A DNA stretch of 58,481 bases, taken from assembly GCA_946645685.1 (NCBI GenBank), contig CAMPCJ010000003.1:1-58481 (forward strand). The letters run 5' to 3'. The notes under the pieces are model-generated. The model saw only the letters and a program-made list of their open reading frames with translations. It ran no database searches and was not told the DNA's origin. Source of the DNA: an uncultured Clostridia bacterium. GTDB lineage: Bacteria > Bacillota > Clostridia > Oscillospirales > SIG627. Below, piece by piece: positions 54,191-58,481 of this stretch. Made by a program: the position numbers and the translations under genes. The stretch's first letter is position 1. Every line of letters starts with the position of its first letter.

Positions 54191-56399
54191 GGAACTTTTG
54201 ACCCTGGAAGGGGAAGTGGAAGACGTCATTTACCAAAATGACGAAAGCGGATACACGGTTTGTGTGATCGGTGTGGATGATGAGCCGGTCACGGTGGTCG
54301 GCACGATGCCCGGGATCCTGGTGGGCGATCAGATCCGCGTTATGGGCGCCTGGACGTCCCACCCCAGCTATGGAAAACAATTTAAAGCGACTTGCCTGGA
54401 GAAGTCTTTGCCGGTGGATGAAAAGGCGATGCTCCGGTATCTTTCTTCCCGCGCCGTAAAGGGCGTGGGCCCCACTCTGGCAAAGCGCATCATGGAGCGC
54501 TTCGGAGAAGCCGCCTTCGACGTGATCGAAAATAACCCCGATCTTTTGGCGGACGTGCAGGGCATTTCCGTCAGGAAAGCCAGGGAAATTTCCGCCGCCT
54601 TTAAAGAGCAGTTCGGCGTACGCCGGATCATGATGTATTTCGGCGGCTATTTCGGCTCCTCTACCACAATGCGGATCTTCAAGAAATGGGGAACTCGCGC
54701 CATAGACGTGGCTGAAAAGGATCCCTACGTCCTCTGCGACGAGATTTACGGCATCGGCTTTGAACGGGCGGACGCCATGGCGCAGGCGATGGGATTCGAG
54801 AAGAATTCCCACGGCAGACTGCGTGCGGGGCTTCGCTATGTTCTGCGCTATAACGCGGCAGCCAACGGGCATTGCTATCTGCCGCAGGCAAAGCTGGTCG
54901 CCGCCGCTTCCTCCTTGATGGGCGTGGACACGGCGGACGTGGAGGATCGGCTGAGTGTTCTTTGCCGGGAAGGGGAATTGATCCGCGCCCGGGGAACGGA
55001 CACCCCCGTGTACCTGCCGGAGTATTTTAAGGCGGAGATCTCCTGTGCGACGAAACTGTGCGAATTGAACCGGATCAATCTGTTCGGATCCGTGGAGGAC
55101 GCGGAAAAGCTCATTGCCGATACGGAAAAACGGGAGGGCATCCAATACGCTCCCGCCCAGCGAGAGGCGATCCGCTCCGCTCTATCCCATTCCGTGACCC
55201 TGATCACCGGCGGGCCCGGTACGGGAAAGACGACCATCGTGAAAGCCATCGTCTCTATTTTTGAAATGGTGGGTATGAAGATCGCCCTGGCGGCTCCTAC
55301 CGGGCGGGCGGCTAAACGATTGGGCGAATCCACCGGGGAAAGCGCCCGCACGATTCACCGCCTCCTTGAAAATGAGTATACCGGCGACGATACGACACGA
55401 TTTGTCCGGAACGAACGAAATCCCCTGGACGAAGACGTTATCATTGTGGATGAGACCAGCATGATGGACATCCTGTTGTTTTCGTCCTTACTGGCTGCCG
55501 TTCGCCCCGGGTCACGGATCGTGCTGATCGGGGACAGCGACCAGTTGCCCAGCGTCGGAGCCGGCGAGGTTTTGCGGGATACGATCCGCTCCGGTGTTTT
55601 TCCCGTTTGCCGCCTGGAAGTCATTTTTCGTCAATCCGGCGGTAGCGACATCGTGATCAACGCCCACCGGATCAACCGCGGGGAATACCCCGCTTCTTCG
55701 GACAAGAGCGGCGATTTCTTTTTGATGACCCGCGCTTCCCTGTCCGCCGCCGTTGATACGGTGGTCTCCTTGTGTCGGGACAGGTTACCCAAAAAATACG
55801 GGCAAAAAGCGCTGGACGGCATCCAGGTACTCAGTTGTACCCGCAAAGGGGAATTGGGCACCATTCGCCTGAACGCGCTGCTGCAGGCTTCTCTTAATCC
55901 GCCGGCCCCGGATAAGGATGAAAAGGCGGTTCGGGACGTGATCTTTCGCGTGGGCGACAAGGTCATGCAGATCCGAAACGATTATGATCTGGAATGGGAA
56001 AGCGTGAATAGCGCCCTGCGTGGCAACGGCGTTTTCAACGGCGACATCGGCAGGGTGGAGGCGGTGGATCATACCGCTGAAACGGTGACGGTCCTTTACG
56101 ACGATCACCGTGTGAATTATCTGTTTGAGGAACTGGACGAGATCGAACACGCCTTTGCCGTCACCGTCCATAAAAGTCAGGGGAGCGAATATCCCATCGT
56201 GGTCTTTCCGCTCTTCAACCCGCCGCCCATGCTCGCCACCCGGAATCTTTTGTATACCGGCGTAACAAGAGCAAAGGATCTGGCGATCTTGGTGGGCGAC
56301 GCCGCTTCCGTTCGCCGGATGGTGGACAATGATAAAGTCGCCGAGCGTTATACGGGGCTTTGTGAGGCGTATCGTCTTTTGAGGGACAAGAAGCTATGA
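54177..56399 (+). CDS. recD2: ATP-dependent RecD2-like DNA helicase
   Basis: Helix-hairpin-helix N-terminus, TLITGGPGTGKTTIVKAIVSIF, IVDETSMMDI, VTVHKSQGSEYP, LYTGVTRAKDLAILVG. Confidence 0.97.
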   Translation: MAVNEELLTLEGEVEDVIYQNDESGYTVCVIGVDDEPVTVVGTMPGILVGDQIRVMGAWTSHPSYGKQFKATCLEKSLPVDEKAMLRYLSSRAVKGVGPTLAKRIMERFGEAAFDVIENNPDLLADVQGISVRKAREISAAFKEQFGVRRIMMYFGGYFGSSTTMRIFKKWGTRAIDVAEKDPYVLCDEIYGIGFERADAMAQAMGFEKNSHGRLRAGLRYVLRYNAAANGHCYLPQAKLVAAASSLMGVDTADVEDRLSVLCREGELIRARGTDTPVYLPEYFKAEISCATKLCELNRINLFGSVEDAEKLIADTEKREGIQYAPAQREAIRSALSHSVTLITGGPGTGKTTIVKAIVSIFEMVGMKIALAAPTGRAAKRLGESTGESARTIHRLLENEYTGDDTTRFVRNERNPLDEDVIIVDETSMMDILLFSSLLAAVRPGSRIVLIGDSDQLPSVGAGEVLRDTIRSGVFPVCRLEVIFRQSGGSDIVINAHRINRGEYPASSDKSGDFFLMTRASLSAAVDTVVSLCRDRLPKKYGQKALDGIQVLSCTRKGELGTIRLNALLQASLNPPAPDKDEKAVRDVIFRVGDKVMQIRNDYDLEWESVNSALRGNGVFNGDIGRVEAVDHTAETVTVLYDDHRVNYLFEELDEIEHAFAVTVHKSQGSEYPIVVFPLFNPPPMLATRNLLYTGVTRAKDLAILVGDAASVRRMVDNDKVAERYTGLCEAYRLLRDKKL

Positions 56400-56803
56400 A
56401 GAAGAAAAACGCGATGACCCTTCTTTGCCTGATCGGGTGGACCGTCTTCCTGGGCGGGATCTATCTGGCGCTGGCGGAAACGCCTTACACGATGTTCGTA
56501 TCGATGGTTTACGCCGTTGCAGGCACCGTTTTGTTCGTGTTCTTCCTCCTGGTCAACGGCGGTGCGCGCTCTCTTCCCAGCGTGGAGGAGCGCCGGGCGC
56601 TTGCGGCGGAAGAAAAGAAGGACAACGGGAAGGGCGACGCAAAGCGGGATAAGGCTCATGACCCGCCTTCCCGCCCTGATCTGTTCCATTTGGGTGCGGA
56701 AAAGCAGGATAAGGTCGCTCGTCTCCTTTTGATTTTGGCTGCTCCCTTCTTTTTCGTGCTTGCCGCCGATTATATTTATCTACACTTTTTCTGGAAGGAT
56801 TGA
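56396..56803 (+). CDS. Small membrane protein of unknown function
   Basis: Three hydrophobic segments; ATGA overlap with recD2. Confidence 0.75.
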   Translation: MKKKNAMTLLCLIGWTVFLGGIYLALAETPYTMFVSMVYAVAGTVLFVFFLLVNGGARSLPSVEERRALAAEEKKDNGKGDAKRDKAHDPPSRPDLFHLGAEKQDKVARLLLILAAPFFFVLAADYIYLHFFWKD

Positions 56804-56806
56804 CCA

Positions 56807-57607
56807 ATGGATTGTTATACGCTTTTTTCAGGCTCTTCCGGGAACTGCATCTACGTCAAGGAAGGGGAAAACGAGATCCTGATCGACGCGGGAGCCAACT
56901 GCAAGAAAATATCGCTCGCTCTCTCTTCCATCGGAACGGATCTTTCCCGGATCAGCGCGGTTTTGCTCACCCATGAACACATCGATCACGTTGCGGCGCT
57001 GCCGGTGGTTTTGAACGCCCGCCCCGTTCCGGTGTACTGTCAGGAAAAGGTGGCGAAGGAGATCTACTTCGGCTACCAGATGCACGATAAACCCAAATGG
57101 GCGGAAAACTTTGCCAAATGCGTGCGCACGGTAGAGCCGGATAAGGAATATGAGATCGGAGATCTTGTTTTTGCCCCCTTTCGCACCCCACACGACAGCG
57201 TTGACAGTGAAGGATTTGTCTTGCAGGAAGGGAAGCTGGGGATCGCCACGGACCTGGGCTTTGTCTCTCCGGAGGTTCGTCGGGCGCTGCTTGGATGCGA
57301 AAACGTGATCCTGGAAGCCAATCACGACCTGGAAATGCTTTGGAACGGATCTTACCCGTATCAATTGAAGGAGCGCGTCGCCTCCGATACGGGACATTTG
57401 AATAACGACGCCTCCGCCGCCTTTGCCGTTGAAATGCTGTCCGCCGGCTGCGGCAGCTTCACGCTGTTTCATTTGTCCGCGGAAAACAATACGCCTCTCC
57501 TGGCGCGGGATGCGTACCTCGCCCGCCTTTCCGAAGCGGGCGCGAGGGAGGGAAGAGAGTATACCCTTAAGATCGCGCAGCGAAGCGGGGTGACGAAAGT
57601 CCTATGA
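56807..57607 (+). CDS. MBL-fold metallohydrolase, YycJ/WalJ-like
   Basis: LFSGSSGNCIYVKEGENEILIDAGANCKKI; LLTHEHIDHVAAL; LEANHD; GHLNNDAS. Confidence 0.92.
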   Translation: MDCYTLFSGSSGNCIYVKEGENEILIDAGANCKKISLALSSIGTDLSRISAVLLTHEHIDHVAALPVVLNARPVPVYCQEKVAKEIYFGYQMHDKPKWAENFAKCVRTVEPDKEYEIGDLVFAPFRTPHDSVDSEGFVLQEGKLGIATDLGFVSPEVRRALLGCENVILEANHDLEMLWNGSYPYQLKERVASDTGHLNNDASAAFAVEMLSAGCGSFTLFHLSAENNTPLLARDAYLARLSEAGAREGREYTLKIAQRSGVTKVL

Positions 57608-58098
57608 ATTTCGTGATCATCAGTGTAGGCGAACAGAAGGAGTCCTATTACCGGGAAGCCTTCGCCGAGTATGAGAAACGTATGCTTTCCTTAGGGGGAC
57701 TTGAAAGCGTCGTGATCAAACCCGCCGCCACCCCCGGCAGAGAATTGAAGCCGGAGGAGATCCGGCAGGCTTTGGAAAAGGAGGGGGAAGCGATCCGCCG
57801 CGCTCTGTCCCAGCCTCGTTTTTCCCGCTATTGGAAGGTCGCTCTTTGTGTAGAGGGAAAGCCCCTTTCCTCGGAAGGGCTTGCCGAGAAGCTGGATCAC
57901 GCCGCCCTTTCCGGCAAAAGCGGCGCCGTCTTTCTCATCGGATCCTCCTGGGGCTTGGACGAAAGCGTCAAGGCGGCAAGCGATCTTCGGCTGTCCTTTT
58001 CATCCATGACTTTTCCCCATTCGCTTTTCCGGGTCATGCTGGCGGAGCAGATCTACCGGGCGGCAAATATCCTGTCCGGCGGAAAATATCACAAATAA
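57604..58098 (+). CDS. rlmH: 23S rRNA (pseudouridine1915-N3)-methyltransferase RlmH
   Basis: SGAVFLIGSSWGLDESVKAASDLRLSFSSMTFPHSLFRVMLAEQIYRAANILSGGKYHK. Confidence 0.98.
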   Translation: MNFVIISVGEQKESYYREAFAEYEKRMLSLGGLESVVIKPAATPGRELKPEEIRQALEKEGEAIRRALSQPRFSRYWKVALCVEGKPLSSEGLAEKLDHAALSGKSGAVFLIGSSWGLDESVKAASDLRLSFSSMTFPHSLFRVMLAEQIYRAANILSGGKYHK

Positions 58099-58151
58099 AA
58101 ACCTATATCCGCTCCTTTTCGGTTCCTGCTGTTTTAAAACTGAGAGCCGAA

Positions 58152-58189
58152 AAAAGACCTCACCAAAACATGTTTTGGTGAGGTCTTTT
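58152..58189. terminator. Bidirectional terminator, near-loopless 19-bp inverted repeat
   Basis: AAAAGACCTCACCAAAACA/TGTTTTGGTGAGGTCTTTT. Confidence 0.85.
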
Positions 58190-58245
58190 GCTTCAAACGG
58201 CGCTTCAATCCTTAAAAGAGCGCCGTCGTACCGATTTGGTAAGGT

Positions 58246-58481
58246 TTATTTCGGACCGAGAGTGACGGTGGAAGTGCCGGTCTCAGCGTTGTAGTTTGCC
58301 AAGTAGTTCTTTAAGCGGACGATGTCCTTGCTGCTGATCACGCCGTCCCCGTTGGCGTCCGCCCCGGGGGAAAGCTCCACGGTGGAAGTGCCGGTCTCAG
58401 CGTTGTAGTTTGCCAGGTAGTTCTTCAAGCGGACGATGTCCTTGCTGCTGATCACGCCGTCCCCGTTGGCGTCCGCCCCGG
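58246..58481 (-). CDS. C-terminus of a protein with tandem dockerin-type repeats, truncated at right window edge
   Basis: ADANGDGVISSKDIVRLKNYLANYNAETGTSTVELSPG repeated in tandem and ending TVTLGPK; the window edge cuts the upstream part. Confidence 0.8.
   Translation of the reverse strand, partial: GADANGDGVISSKDIVRLKNYLANYNAETGTSTVELSPGADANGDGVISSKDIVRLKNYLANYNAETGTSTVTLGPK
58265..58481. repeat. 114-bp direct tandem repeat encoding dockerin-type units
   Basis: ACGGTGGAAGTGCCGGTCTCAGCGTTGTAGTTTGCC... starts at 58265 and again at 58379; the two copies are nearly identical. Confidence 0.85.

Noticed and set aside
53991-55145. 384-aa minus-strand ORF over lnt/recD2
   Set aside because: Overlaps two well-supported genes; no family motifs.
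58265-58481. 114-bp repeat as a CRISPR array
   Set aside because: Units are adjacent, in frame and encode dockerin-type sequence; no spacers.

Overview
The window is about 58.5 kb of a gene-dense, GC-rich genome from an endospore-forming Firmicute, most likely class Clostridia (inferred from gene content only). Most of it is core genome: phoH-ybeY-era-recO-mutS2, spoIIIAA-AH, rnhB-rbgA-lepB-rplS, sigK, mazG-S4-yabP-yabQ-divIC, radA, mrp, lnt, recD2 and rlmH. It is rich in sporulation genes (ylbJ-like, yqfC, yqfD, spoIIIA operon, SleC-like enzyme, sigK, SPOCS protein, yabP, yabQ, SpoIIQ-like M23 protein). The main accessory feature is at about 12.2-22.2 kb. A GH28-like beta-helix protein is followed by two tandem paralogous copies of a two-gene cassette. 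Each cassette encodes a secreted protein with an N-terminal single-repeat dockerin-like module fused to a neutral-ceramidase-like domain, then a secreted protein with the same kind of module fused to a solute-binding-protein-like domain that has no lipobox. No cohesin or ABC permease is visible in the window. The right edge carries the C-terminus of another protein, with a near-identical 114-bp dockerin-type tandem repeat. No rRNA, tRNA, CRISPR array or transposase was recognised. All family assignments come from reading motifs, with no database search.
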